Shown one piece after another: positions 44,364 through 53,109 of a stretch of 64,000 nt of DNA (position 1 is its first letter; each line of letters begins with the position of its first letter). Where the stretch lies: assembly GCF_019733355.1 (NCBI RefSeq), contig NZ_JAIHLQ010000020.1:57929-121928 (forward strand). The letters run 5' to 3'. This stretch comes from Pseudomonas baetica (GTDB lineage Bacteria > Pseudomonadota > Gammaproteobacteria > Pseudomonadales > Pseudomonadaceae). The notes beneath the pieces are model-generated. The model had not been told where the DNA came from, did no database searches, and worked only from the letters and a program-made list of their open reading frames with translations. A program made the translations under genes and the position numbers.

Positions 44364-44840
44364 ATGACGAACGTTTCCAAATGGGCAATCACGGCGCTCT
44401 GCTCGGTGCTGCTGGCCGGTTGCGGTTCAAGCCAGGACAAAGCTGAAGAACTGGTCAAGTTGATGGGCATGGACGTCCAATACAAGATGGTAGTGCAAGT
44501 CGCCACGTCGGGTTATGCATCCAAATATCGCGAAGTCGCGCCAGAAAAAATCAAGGCCGTGATCGAGGACAACATTTCCCAGGACCTACTGAAAGACACC
44601 CTGGTCCAGGTCTACGCAGATCACTTTGATGCCGACGAACTCGAATTGATGATCGAGGCCAACAAACATCCGGATCAGGCGATGAAAATTATCATGGGCT
44701 CTAAGGACGGCATGAAGTTGGCAAAAAAATCCATGGACGTCCAGGTGGATCTGCAGCGTGATATGGCCAAGGCGTTCGAGGATCGCGATGAGGACATTGT
44801 CGACGAACTGGACGACCTCCGAAAGGATGCCCGCGGCTGA
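44364..44840 (+). CDS. Small lipoprotein, helical (DUF2059-like character)
   Basis: A 158-residue lipoprotein. The signal peptide ends in a clear lipobox, LLAGC, about residue 16-20. The mature part is highly charged and helical, in the style of DUF2059-type exported proteins (for example AKEDRDEDI-like acidic end, KAFEDRDEDIVDELDDLR). The call to DUF2059 is loose. ATG at 44364 with AGGCAGG upstream. It follows the membrane-anchored protein by 84 bp in the same orientation. Confidence 0.6.
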   Translation: MTNVSKWAITALCSVLLAGCGSSQDKAEELVKLMGMDVQYKMVVQVATSGYASKYREVAPEKIKAVIEDNISQDLLKDTLVQVYADHFDADELELMIEANKHPDQAMKIIMGSKDGMKLAKKSMDVQVDLQRDMAKAFEDRDEDIVDELDDLRKDARG

Positions 44841-44923
44841 CCTTCATTTGCTCCGAACCACGGTAATCGACGCGGCTGCTACGGACAGTTCGAGGTAGCG
44901 TTTGGCAATTCATGGAGGGTGGG

Positions 44924-45349
44924 ATGAGGTTTATTTTGGTAATGCTGCTGGTGCTCAGCGGCTTCGCTCACGCCGGTTGCGGCAGCATCAACAACGACGA
45001 TCAACGCGCCTACTGCTACGTCAAAGAGGGGAATGGGAGCTGTGCGAGCATTAAGGACGACGATCTGCGCGCTACCTGCTATGTGGAGGCCGGCAATGGC
45101 AGTTGTGCGAGTATCCGTGATGATGACAAACGCAAATACTGCTACGTGAAAGAGGGCAACGGAAGCTGTGCAAGCATCAACAATGACGACTTGCGTAACG
45201 CCTGCTACGTCGAAACAGGCAACGGGAGTTGCGCGAGTATCCGTGACGACGATCAGCGATACTTGTGCTACGCCAAGACTGGCAATGGCAGTTGCGGGAG
45301 CATCAAAAACGACGACTTGCGACGTCAGTGTGAAATGGTAAAGCGCTGA
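44924..45349 (+). CDS. Exported cysteine-repeat protein
   Basis: A 141-residue protein: signal peptide (about 1-17, ending GFAHA) and then six tandem 21-residue units. The unit has the pattern GNGSCASIxxDDxRxxCYVxx, with two cysteines each, making twelve in all. Odd and even units alternate between DQR/DKR...KE and DLR...E forms, so the true unit may be 42 residues. Disulphides in the periplasm are likely. GGAGGG precedes the ATG at 44924, and a long terminator follows. Last gene of the envelope series. Confidence 0.75.
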   Translation: MRFILVMLLVLSGFAHAGCGSINNDDQRAYCYVKEGNGSCASIKDDDLRATCYVEAGNGSCASIRDDDKRKYCYVKEGNGSCASINNDDLRNACYVETGNGSCASIRDDDQRYLCYAKTGNGSCGSIKNDDLRRQCEMVKR

Positions 45350-45392
45350 CTGGCTTGCTTTTGCCAGGCCGGATAAAAGAATCTCACCTACA

Positions 45393-45426
45393 AAAAATGC
45401 CAGTCAGGTAACTGACTGGCATTTTT
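45393..45426. terminator. Long bidirectional intrinsic terminator
   Basis: A perfect 15-bp stem, AAAAATGCCAGTCAG / CTGACTGGCATTTTT, with loop GTAA. It has T-rich ends on both strands, so it can stop transcripts from the envelope series and from the convergent DUF1523 gene. Confidence 0.93.
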
Positions 45427-45477
45427 CATTCTGCGGCTAACGATCCTCCAAGCTGAAAAGGCGAGTGGTTCAACCGC

Positions 45478-46020
45478 TCAACCCAGTACTTCGCCCCTGG
45501 TCTTGCGCTTGAATCGCCGGCGCAGGAAAAACACCACAAACAAAATAAGCAGCGTGCCTACGGTGAGGAAAATCGTGTTGAACCAAGGAAACGGCTCTTC
45601 GCGACTGTTCGTGGCTTCGATGTCTGTGATGTTTGGGAACACGGACAAGATTTGAATGCGCCAGCCGTAATAACGAATGAGAGCCAGCTGCTGGGCATCT
45701 CGTGAGTAACCCTGGGCCTTTGCCTGAACATCGGCCGCGTCAAACTTGAAGTACCACGGAAAACTCCACCCGGTATCTTCATTGCGATAGACCATTACGT
45801 TTTTCGATGTTGGGTGTTCAGTGTTAATGAAATACACATCCCGGGTAGGGCCGTCCGCGGGGTTTTCAGCATTAATGACGCCGTCATCATCCACACGTTT
45901 TACCTCGACGCCGGTGATGGCCACCACATCGTATTGCGGTAAAACATAAAACAGACCCAGGGCAGCGCCGGTGACCACCAGCAAAAACGCGCCGAGAATC
46001 ACTCCTTTAATCCACTTCAT
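45478..46020 (-). CDS. DUF1523-family membrane protein
   Basis: A 180-residue protein with an N-terminal helix (about 5-27) and a C-terminal helix (about 148-168) followed by a basic tail (RRRFKRKTRG). The middle domain has TGVEVKRVDDDG, RDVYFINTEHP, VYRNEDTGWSFPWYFKFD, and YGWRIQILSVFPNI, the landmarks of DUF1523. The family is inner-membrane and of unknown function. It is convergent with the envelope series and shares its terminator. Confidence 0.85.
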   Translation of the reverse strand: MKWIKGVILGAFLLVVTGAALGLFYVLPQYDVVAITGVEVKRVDDDGVINAENPADGPTRDVYFINTEHPTSKNVMVYRNEDTGWSFPWYFKFDAADVQAKAQGYSRDAQQLALIRYYGWRIQILSVFPNITDIEATNSREEPFPWFNTIFLTVGTLLILFVVFFLRRRFKRKTRGEVLG

Positions 46021-46225
46021 GCGTGTGCTCCGTTATAGATGATCGAATTCTGCCCTAAATCGACCTAGGGATTTACTTTTAACAGTGACTTTTGGAAAAA
46101 ACATGGTTAACAAATGTGTTTGCTCTAGACCTTGTATCTCGAAGGTGGCGAGCCAGCCTAATTGATTTTGGCTCTGTTAGGAGCGCCCAATAGCGAAGAA
46201 AATCACTACGTGCCCTGACTGTCAT

Positions 46226-46248
46226 AAAAACCAGGGATATCTCCCTGG
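46226..46248 (-). terminator. Intrinsic terminator of the MvaT-like gene
   Basis: Stem CCAGGGA / TCCCTGG (7 bp, loop TATC in plus-strand reading). On the minus strand it is followed by TTTTTATG. It lies 25 bp beyond the stop codon at 46273. Confidence 0.85.
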
Positions 46249-46272
46249 CCTGTATGGGTGGCCGCGAGATTT

Positions 46273-46647
46273 TTAACGAACAGATACCCAGCCTTCGACT
46301 ACATCACCACCCCACTCAGCTTTCCACTCTTTCAGAATTTTGTGGTTGCCACCCTTTGTTTCAACAACTTCGTCGGTGTGTGGATTCTTGTAGACTTTTA
46401 TCTGGCGTGGCGCTCGCTGGACCTGTTTACCGGGCACCGCTTTGGCAACCTTGCTCGCGGAAGCCTGCGGATCAAGGATATTGATCACGTCGCGGAGATT
46501 TTTCGCGTAGGAAGCCAGTAGGTCTTTCAACTTGGATTCAAACTCGATCTCTTTTTGAAGCTTCGGGTCACCCTTGAGTGCTTCTCGACGGGCCTCCAAT
46601 TCGAGGATATTTGCTTCAATGGTACGGTATTCGTTGATGAGGCTCAT
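46273..46647 (-). CDS. MvaT/Pmr-family H-NS-like xenogeneic silencer
   Basis: A 124-residue protein with an N-terminal oligomerisation coiled coil (starting SLINEYRTIEANILELE) and a C-terminal AT-hook-like DNA-binding region: KVYKNPHTDEVVETKGGNH, then LKEWKAEWG. This is the MvaT family of Pseudomonas, of which plasmid-encoded members (Pmr type) are known to silence AT-rich genes and reduce the cost of plasmid carriage. The ATG at 46647 is preferred because GGAG is seven bases upstream; a longer start at 46659 would include that signal. It sits beside an AT-rich stretch. Confidence 0.93.
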   Translation of the reverse strand: MSLINEYRTIEANILELEARREALKGDPKLQKEIEFESKLKDLLASYAKNLRDVINILDPQASASKVAKAVPGKQVQRAPRQIKVYKNPHTDEVVETKGGNHKILKEWKAEWGGDVVEGWVSVR

Positions 46648-46659
46648 TTGGTGCTCCAT

Positions 46660-47392
46660 ATGATTACGATTGCGTTACTGGCAAGACTCGAGATCCAAAT
46701 GCCGTAGTGGTCCAGCCTAGAGCTCTCTGAATCTGTTCTGCCTGAAGCGCCTTTGGTGAGAAAAGGAGGTGCTATTGCGAGGCGGAGATCAGAATTTAGG
46801 TTTCAGTCTCAGATACTAAGTCTACCAATCCGTGGATTCTTTCCCAACAGGTTTCAGTTAAAGCCACCTTGAACTGCGCTCCGGCTATCTGTGAAATCTC
46901 CTTTTGAAGCGTTAATACAGAACATGAGCGGTTCGAAGGCAAAAATAGAGATTTCAAAGGTGACTGTAACGGTCAGACTATTTTTTCAAAATGTCTGTTG
47001 GGAGTTGGATTGAAGGCGAAGTGCGGTCGTTAGGTCTTAGTGTAATACCAGATGTAATTTGTTTCCATGCGCTAGAAAAATGCACCACATCACGATGGAG
47101 CGCATTGATATGATGACGTAATTGCAAGCCTATACTCCTGGCCGTCGTGTTAAAAGTCGATGGTCAGCTAGGCACCGCTGCTTCAAATTGATTGTTCATG
47201 AGCGCACGGACAAGGCATCCGATGGGTTGGTAATTTGGGGCTGCATGCAGAACGTTGTCATCATCATTTGAGAAGTCAAGATTGAATCCGTAATTTGCTT
47301 TGGACTTGAAACCTGAGGTCGTCGCCGTTATATTAACGGTTGGAGTGGGTTGGTGAGCTCTATCTAAATCTTGAATTCATATATAGGTATAA
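46660..47392. other. AT-rich gene-poor stretch
   Basis: About 730 bp upstream of the MvaT-like gene with no supported gene and lower GC than its neighbours. It includes T- and A-runs (for example TATTTTTTCAAAATG). This is the type of region bound by MvaT proteins. The MvaT-like gene promoter should be at its start. Confidence 0.5.
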
Positions 47393-47557
47393 ATGATGCT
47401 CATTGAAGTGATACTTTTTTTAACGGTGTTGTGCCTAATCGTCATTCCTATTGCCGTGTACTTTGTAGCCAATTTCAGTATATGGTGGGTGATCGCCTTG
47501 TGTTTTATAGCGCTCTTTGCACTGGAGTGCCATGAACCCAAAAAGAAGAAAACGTGA
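47393..47557 (+). CDS. Small two-helix membrane protein
   Basis: A 54-residue reading frame starting with two ATGs. Two hydrophobic helices (about 5-27, LFLTVLCLIVIPIAVYF, and 31-45, WWVIALCFIALFAL) are followed by a basic tail (PKKKKT). The composition fits a real small membrane protein, but there is only a weak AGGT upstream. It is too short for standard gene callers. A frame on the opposite strand overlaps it and looks like a shadow. Confidence 0.45.
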   Translation: MMLIEVILFLTVLCLIVIPIAVYFVANFSIWWVIALCFIALFALECHEPKKKKT

Positions 47558-47869
47558 TGTATATGCTGGCTCCATTCCGTGGCTACATAATCTTTACAAA
47601 TTTCTGTTGTGTAGTTCAGTACCTTATAGTCAAGTTGGCTCTGGCTTGAAACTGTCCAGCCAAGCACTAATCCACTATTTTTTTCAAGTGCGCTGGGAGT
47701 TAATTGCTGCTTGCAAGGAAACTACCGAGAAAAGGTAGCCCGCAGCCATAGTGGTGCGGTAAGCTGTGGATATGCTCGGACAAGGGTGAATACCGTCGAG
47801 AAACCCTCAAAATCAGGCCAGGGTATTAATTCTCAGCTTTTCACTTCAAGTTGAAAAAGGGAAATTTCG
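47558..47869. other. Intergenic stretch
   Basis: About 310 bp, AT-rich, with a short plus-strand frame (47517-47738) whose composition is unconvincing. I see no RNA or mobile-element feature. Confidence 0.4.
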
Positions 47870-48241
47870 GTGGAAACTAGTACAAAATCTCCAGTCGGCA
47901 CTCGTGTAGTTTTGTATTTGGCTATCTTGTTAGTATTGGGAGGCTGTATCTATAATGGGCTCAGGATCTACATAGATAGGCAAACATACTCGCGAAGTGT
48001 TGCAGAGCTTGCCTTGCAAGCGTCGGCGCCAGTAACGCAGCGGATTGTAACGCGTGATGAGCATACTGAATACGAGAGGTGTGAAAGAGGTTTCTGTTGG
48101 AGTGCGCCTGATGAAGAAAGCCTAAAACAAGTAATGGAAATACAAGTTGGTGGAAATGGTGGGCTTCCCATGGTAGATACTGCTGCTTTTGAACAAGCCC
48201 TCAAACAACTGCAGGCGGACTACAGATCAATAAACAATTGA
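47870..48241 (+). CDS. Small membrane-anchored protein
   Basis: A 123-residue protein starting at GTG. An N-terminal helix (about 13-33, VVLYLAILLVLGGCIYNGL) contains a LGGC lipobox-like sequence, so it may be a lipoprotein or a simple anchor. A polar domain with two close cysteines (RCERGFCW) follows. No family is recognised. It sits in the AT-rich region beside the MvaT-like gene. Confidence 0.5.
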   Translation: METSTKSPVGTRVVLYLAILLVLGGCIYNGLRIYIDRQTYSRSVAELALQASAPVTQRIVTRDEHTEYERCERGFCWSAPDEESLKQVMEIQVGGNGGLPMVDTAAFEQALKQLQADYRSINN

Positions 48242-48424
48242 CTTGGCACGATTCTATCATGAAGTTCTGAATTCCGATTTTCGGCCGGAGGCTGGGTTAC
48301 TCAGTATCTGGGTGCATGTGTCACGATTCCTCAGCTTTCCAAACATACGGTAGTAACGCATTCCTAGTTGTGCGGGCCGCTATCGGTTGGCAAGATACTG
48401 AGTCTGAAACTGAGCACTGATACC

Positions 48425-49606
48425 ATGATCTTCAAGTTACCCGGCGAGACCCTGCTTCGCCTTTGCGAAATTATTTCTGAGGCGCAGCGAGCCTTTACTG
48501 CCTCTCCGACGGTGTTGAGGTTTGAGAATGCGTTATTAGCGGAGGGTGTCTGTACGCTAACCGCGATAGGAACCCACTTGGTTGCCAATGAGAAACGGGG
48601 GTTTTCGGCCATTAAAGAACTGGTTGAAGACCTGGCCACTGTGTTTGACCTGTACATCCAGGGCATCTACCCCAGGCCTGAGTGCCTTGGTGATGAGGTT
48701 GAGGGCGAGAAGGGGTTGAATGCGGCCGATGCTACCTGGCTTCTCATCATGCTGGAGGCGATTGGGGTACAGGTTGATCCAAGTAGACTTGTTGAAGCAC
48801 TCGTTACCCATATCGGGGATCGTAAACTTCTTACAGGCACTGAGTTCGACATCCTTCACTACAAGCATACCCTGGGAAAACGGCGGATCCAGTTGAATGC
48901 TGATCGAACCTTCCTTGAGGGGCCAGTTACCCAGAAGACGTTTAAAGACTCGATCGGGAATCGATACACCGTTTGTTCGCGGGGTGATCTGCCATATTCA
49001 CTGGAAATCAGTGGGCCTAAATACCGGGAGCCCAAACCTCAGGAGGCGGTGACGTGCGACCTCTGCGGAATGCTCTACGTCACAAATCATCCTGGTGATG
49101 CGCGGCGGCACAAGACAACACACGATCGAGTGGTTCGCCGATTAAATCCCAAGCCGAGTGCGCGCCTTCAGAAGCGAGTCGTTACCGGGATTACCGGCGA
49201 ACTCGTAGGTCCGGACGCCCCGCTGTGGATGCACGGTGAGGTGTACGAGAGGGCGGCAGCTTTCAGAAGGGAATTTGGTTACGATTTTATTCAGTGGCCT
49301 GGTGGCTCAAGTACACGCGCACCATCTGATTGGAGAGGCCATTTGTTTGCTGGCCCCGGGGGCGAAATCGCCGGAGCTTGCGCTTTCATGCATACAACGT
49401 CCAGAAAGGCTGAAGGAGAGTGGTCACTCCAATGGATCTGGATTGCCCCAATGTTCAGGCGTATGGGCCTCTTAGAGACCAGGTGGGCTGACTTTCAGCA
49501 AAGATACGGTGACTTCGATTTGGAAAAGCCTTTGTCTGAAGCCATGGTGAATTTCCTTTGGAAGCATGGATCAGAAGCACAGCGTGCGTCGTTGCCGGTC
49601 TTTTAG
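48425..49606 (+). CDS. Eco1/ESCO-like zinc finger-acetyltransferase
   Basis: A 393-residue protein if started at ATG 48425; a GTG 57 nt upstream is the alternative. The N-terminal half (1-205) is helical and unrecognised. Residues 211-233 form a C2H2 finger of the cohesin-acetyltransferase type, CDLCGMLYVTNHPGDARRHK followed by TTH (C211, C214, H229, H233). Residues about 300-385 look like a GNAT domain with SLQWIWIAPMFRRMG, the RRxG-type acetyl-CoA loop. The pairing of a C-x-C-G-M-x-Y finger with a GNAT domain resembles eukaryotic Eco1/ESCO. The fold is supported by motifs only, and the target is unknown. Confidence 0.6.
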   Translation: MIFKLPGETLLRLCEIISEAQRAFTASPTVLRFENALLAEGVCTLTAIGTHLVANEKRGFSAIKELVEDLATVFDLYIQGIYPRPECLGDEVEGEKGLNAADATWLLIMLEAIGVQVDPSRLVEALVTHIGDRKLLTGTEFDILHYKHTLGKRRIQLNADRTFLEGPVTQKTFKDSIGNRYTVCSRGDLPYSLEISGPKYREPKPQEAVTCDLCGMLYVTNHPGDARRHKTTHDRVVRRLNPKPSARLQKRVVTGITGELVGPDAPLWMHGEVYERAAAFRREFGYDFIQWPGGSSTRAPSDWRGHLFAGPGGEIAGACAFMHTTSRKAEGEWSLQWIWIAPMFRRMGLLETRWADFQQRYGDFDLEKPLSEAMVNFLWKHGSEAQRASLPVF

Positions 49607-49834
49607 TTCAAAAAGGCTGCCCTAAGCTCATCCCATATAAGTCCGAGTATGTTGAGCAAAGCGACCCTTGCGGACCTTTAAGATTGGTTGGCTCCGTATG
49701 CTCTGGCGTAGACTGGGCAACTATTTTTAAAGCAATGGCGCGGCTCGACTGACCCGCTATATCAAATCCCGCAGTTACAAGTGGGGTTAGTCCGTAGAAG
49801 CCCCGGATAAGCCGCCTAAACGAGGAATCACGTT

Positions 49835-50077
49835 ATGCCCGACCGTGGTCATCAAGCTAGCCACGCCCCAGCGTTTGAAACGAAGCCGGATCTTGAGCTT
49901 TACCAGACTGGTCACTACGGCGTAACCGGAATTGCCAATTACGATCCTGCACTTTGGGAGCGTGTTCGGCACATGGTCCGTCATAGGGCCAATTTAGACG
50001 GTCGAAGCGAAGGTATCGACTGGCTAACGGTGAGTAAAGGTCTGAATGCCAAGCGCGCTTCAATTAAGGGGCAGTGA
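49835..50077 (+). CDS. Small hypothetical protein
   Basis: An 80-residue soluble protein with GAGGAA upstream of the ATG at good spacing. It is rich in His and Arg (HMVRHRANLDG). No recognised domain. The good ribosome-binding site is the main support. Confidence 0.45.
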   Translation: MPDRGHQASHAPAFETKPDLELYQTGHYGVTGIANYDPALWERVRHMVRHRANLDGRSEGIDWLTVSKGLNAKRASIKGQ

Positions 50078-50777
50078 GCGCAGCGCTACTAATCCCCAGG
50101 CTTCAGGCCCGGGGGCAAGTGCGCGCTGGACTGCGCTATGCACCTTATGTACTGCTACCTGCAGGGAAGACTCGTTGCGGCACGCAAGCACGTAGCTGAA
50201 TACAGGTTCGATGCCCCCGAGACATTGGCCATCAGGTTCAATGTCCCATTTGCAGCGATGGCCATCAGCAATGCATTGCGTAGCAGTGGCTCAGCGGCTC
50301 GAAGCAATTCTGGACTTCAGCTACCACGCTCGCTTGCCAAGAGCACGCTGGTATCCCGTGCGGCAGACTTGACTAGGGTCATGACACGAGGTGCAAACTC
50401 TAAGGAGTCGTCAGTCCTGTAACGCTTGCCCATTAGCCACCACGCGTCTGCATATACCATAAGGGTAAAGCCAATCTTGCGGCTTTCCTTGCAGCGGGCT
50501 GTGACGTCGGGGAGGCGAGATCCTGAATGTAGTGCAAGTTGTCCAGGCAACGTACTGCGATACCGCAACGCTCGCCTGTGAAGGCCCCCCTCGTTAAACC
50601 TTCCAAATACTAAATCAACCCTCTTCAGGCTACGACGGTGCCCCGGGCTTTCACAGTCAGGTTTTGAGTTGTGCCCCGTTTAGAGCCGCAGTAGGGTAGA
50701 TATCCCAATCCGAGGTCCAGACCTCCCGACCCTTGATGAGGCGATTACCAATGCTTGGTTGCTGCGGCGCAGAACGC
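50078..50777. other. Region without a supported gene
   Basis: About 700 bp. Two short overlapping frames on opposite strands (50138-50422 plus, 50317-50568 minus) do not have convincing starts, ribosome-binding sites or family features, so I leave them out. The minus-strand one contains VYADAWWLMGKRYRTDDSLE and may be a fragment of a decayed gene. Confidence 0.35.
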
Positions 50778-50933
50778 ATGAAATTCAAACCCAACGAAGA
50801 TGAGGTTGATCAGGAACGCCTCGAGAAAATTGTCGAGAATTTGACCGTAGGCGACTGGGACGACTCAGTCATTGAAAAGCTGCGAGTGTGCAGCTGTCCT
50901 TGTCATGTCGATGGCCGTAACGTCATGTGCTGA
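50778..50933 (+). CDS. Small protein with Cys-rich tail
   Basis: A 51-residue frame with an acidic N-terminal half and a C-terminal Cys/His cluster, CSCPCHVDGRNVMC, which could bind a metal. There is no clear ribosome-binding site. Plausible small gene. Confidence 0.35.
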   Translation: MKFKPNEDEVDQERLEKIVENLTVGDWDDSVIEKLRVCSCPCHVDGRNVMC

Positions 50934-51067
50934 AACTGTGGCCTTTCGCACCGCGGAAGCTTGCTCCCTGCTTAGTGTTTGATATGCATTGAGGGCGGCC
51001 AGCAGGTTCAGGTATCGAATGGCTGTAGGCATAGCTTCAGGAGCGTAGATTCGTGAGGGAGGAGTTA

Positions 51068-51841
51068 ATGTCCAATGACCGCATCAATGATGCGAGAGCA
51101 AGAGAGGTCCTTGAGCGCGCGGCTACTGAACTCCTCGCCAAAGGCTGTGAGGAATTGGCTTTTGATATCCAACAACTTCTGCTCGAGACCATAGACGTCC
51201 CGGTGGAGTACGGCTGCCTGTGCTGTGGGGGCAAGCACTCTCCGTGGACAGCGCATTGCATTCATTGCAATCCCGGCCAGCACTTAACTTCAAACACGGC
51301 TGAAGCATTAAAGGCCTGCAGCTGGACCAACACACCTCAAGTCAACAAGGAAGTGCTCACGAGAGCAATTCAGGAGCTTGAGGCGGCAACTCGTACTCGT
51401 GACTTCACCAAAGATCTGCTGTCTGCATTCATCGCGGAGTGGAACGGCTATCTGGTGCTTGATCGGGTCGGTGAAGGCTCTGATGCCAGATTCGTCTATC
51501 CCGAGGTTGAGCTGGCGTTTGTCAGCTGGTGCAAGGGCGGGATCAAACTGAATGCAGCGCTGAATCAACTTGCAAACCAACGAGTTGTCGTCAAGCGACT
51601 GCGGCAAGAAATAAATGATCTCACTGAAACGGCCGAAAAAGTGGAAATCGAGCTGGAGTCCAGCCTTCACCATGCGCAACAGCGTGACACCGAAGCTTTC
51701 GGGCTTCTCAATCGGATCCTCAAAGGAACTCCCAGTGTTTCCAAGGGAGAGCTTCGAACTTTCCTCAAACGTGCGGAATCACTGAGGGCCTGGGGTGGCC
51801 AGTCCATGGCCCAGCCCCGTTTGAATCCCCCAATGGAGTAG
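51068..51841 (+). CDS. Hypothetical zinc-binding helical protein
   Basis: A 257-residue protein with GGAGGAG just before the ATG at 51068. Residues 50-67 form a compact Cys cluster (CLCCGGKHSPWTAHCIHC), likely one structural zinc site. Residues about 170-215 are coiled coil (VVKRLRQEINDLTETAEKVE). No family recognised. It is convergent with a minus-strand gene set ending at 51897. Confidence 0.55.
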   Translation: MSNDRINDARAREVLERAATELLAKGCEELAFDIQQLLLETIDVPVEYGCLCCGGKHSPWTAHCIHCNPGQHLTSNTAEALKACSWTNTPQVNKEVLTRAIQELEAATRTRDFTKDLLSAFIAEWNGYLVLDRVGEGSDARFVYPEVELAFVSWCKGGIKLNAALNQLANQRVVVKRLRQEINDLTETAEKVEIELESSLHHAQQRDTEAFGLLNRILKGTPSVSKGELRTFLKRAESLRAWGGQSMAQPRLNPPME

Positions 51842-51896
51842 CGGGATAGGTTCCAACTGCCGGCAGAAGAGAAAAGTGGGAGCGACATGCGTTGGG

Positions 51897-52238
51897 TTAG
51901 GCGAAGGGGGCGGCAGCCTGATCAAAAACCGTCGCATAGCGACCCTGGTCGTGAGTCTCCTGCAGTGCTGCACGAAGCTGGGCCAACTGCTCATACCCAG
52001 CCAACGCCTCTACCAGTTCCGCGACACCAGCTTTTTCCGGAAGGGTTGTGAGTACCTGGTCGAGCTGCTCGACCTGAAGATCATCAAGGGCAACAACGGC
52101 CCCCGACTGCAACAGATCCGACAGATACGCCAATTCCGGAAGAAAGCGCTTGCCCTTGCCAATGCGTCCGTTATTCGCCAGATCGATCTTAGCTTCCTCA
52201 CCGGTTGCGGATTTCATGGTTACGATATTTGTGGTCAT
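51897..52238 (-). CDS. Hypothetical small acidic-helical protein
   Basis: A 113-residue protein. The ATG at 52238 has GGGGAG upstream. It has a short basic-acidic start (TTNIVTMKSATGEEAKIDL) and then leucine-rich helices (LEQ-, ELVEALAGYEQLAQLRAAL). No recognised domain. Its nearest neighbours are other small proteins on the same strand. Confidence 0.5.
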   Translation of the reverse strand: MTTNIVTMKSATGEEAKIDLANNGRIGKGKRFLPELAYLSDLLQSGAVVALDDLQVEQLDQVLTTLPEKAGVAELVEALAGYEQLAQLRAALQETHDQGRYATVFDQAAAPFA

Positions 52239-52337
52239 TTGACTCCCCGTATGTTGAGCGCGTGGTCGCGTCTCTATGTGCACAGCTCCGACTGGCCTGG
52301 ATTTGAGTGTTGCAGAGCGCCGCTTTATTCGATTGGA

Positions 52338-52547
52338 TCAGTAGGCCAGGTCTGCTTGAAACTCGTGCTCACACTCGGGGCAGGACAGTTCGATATCCCG
52401 GCTGGCCTCTGTGTCGTGCTCGCAAGTCTGAATACCTTCAGCAGCAATGTCGTGAGTTTCCAACACATCAAACTCCTGCTTGCACGCAGGGCAGCTAACG
52501 AGGAGGGTAAGCGACCAAACAGCCTTAACGTTGGGGGTGGCACTCAT
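52338..52547 (-). CDS. Small double zinc-ribbon protein
   Basis: A 69-residue protein with two CxxC pairs, CPACKQEF and CPECEHEF, and a middle CEHD. This fits one or two zinc ribbons of the kind found in nucleic-acid or rubredoxin-like helper proteins. The gene is minus strand, 99 bp after the previous one. Function unknown. Confidence 0.55.
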   Translation of the reverse strand: MSATPNVKAVWSLTLLVSCPACKQEFDVLETHDIAAEGIQTCEHDTEASRDIELSCPECEHEFQADLAY

Positions 52548-52637
52548 TACAGAGATCCTTGAGGATTTGCATCCCAGCGCGGCTCTTGCCGGTGCCGGGT
52601 TTCTACCGGGTCACTTCTTGTAGAGGCGAACCCAGTC

Positions 52638-52979
52638 CTATGGCTGGACATATTGTGGTTTGCCCTGTTCATCAGTGATCCACTTGCCGGAGTCGGTACC
52701 AGGTATAGGGCCACACACCTGACCAAATATCTGCCATCCATGCTCATTGCCGGATTCCTTCCCGATGCGGACCATATTGAGTTGGCATTCCTGCCCAAGC
52801 ATCTTGGCAGTTACCAACGCGTGGTCGCCATCAATCTTAGGCGTTCCCACGAGAATGAACCGAGTTGCCATATAATCCTTTGCTAATGCCCCGGCAGCCT
52901 CTGATGTACCTGATTCGGCGCTCTTAGCCGACGCGCACATGGACGCCATGAGCAATGCGATGAATAGTGCAGATTTCAT
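52638..52979 (-). CDS. Small exported protein
   Basis: A 113-residue protein with a signal peptide (about 1-18, ending CASAKS) and a compact mature domain with two cysteines (QECQLNMVRIG, FGQVCGPIPG) that may form a disulphide. No recognised family. It has a good ATG at 52979. Confidence 0.55.
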   Translation of the reverse strand: MKSALFIALLMASMCASAKSAESGTSEAAGALAKDYMATRFILVGTPKIDGDHALVTAKMLGQECQLNMVRIGKESGNEHGWQIFGQVCGPIPGTDSGKWITDEQGKPQYVQP

Positions 52980-53109
52980 TTGGATTCTCTTCTTGAACTA
53001 TGTGAAAAAATGGCCCCGCATTATGGCGGGGCTGGGAGTATTGCTGGGCATATGCATCTATCACCGGCTGGGCACAGCAACCCCCTTTTGGTGATAAACA
53101 TCGACGCGG

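Noticed and set aside
47377..47667. 96-residue minus-strand frame opposite the small membrane gene
   Set aside because: It is antisense to the better plus-strand frame at 47393-47557 and lacks a Shine-Dalgarno sequence.
50138..50568. Overlapping plus and minus frames
   Set aside because: Neither has a ribosome-binding site or a recognisable family; they are kept only as a possible decayed fragment.
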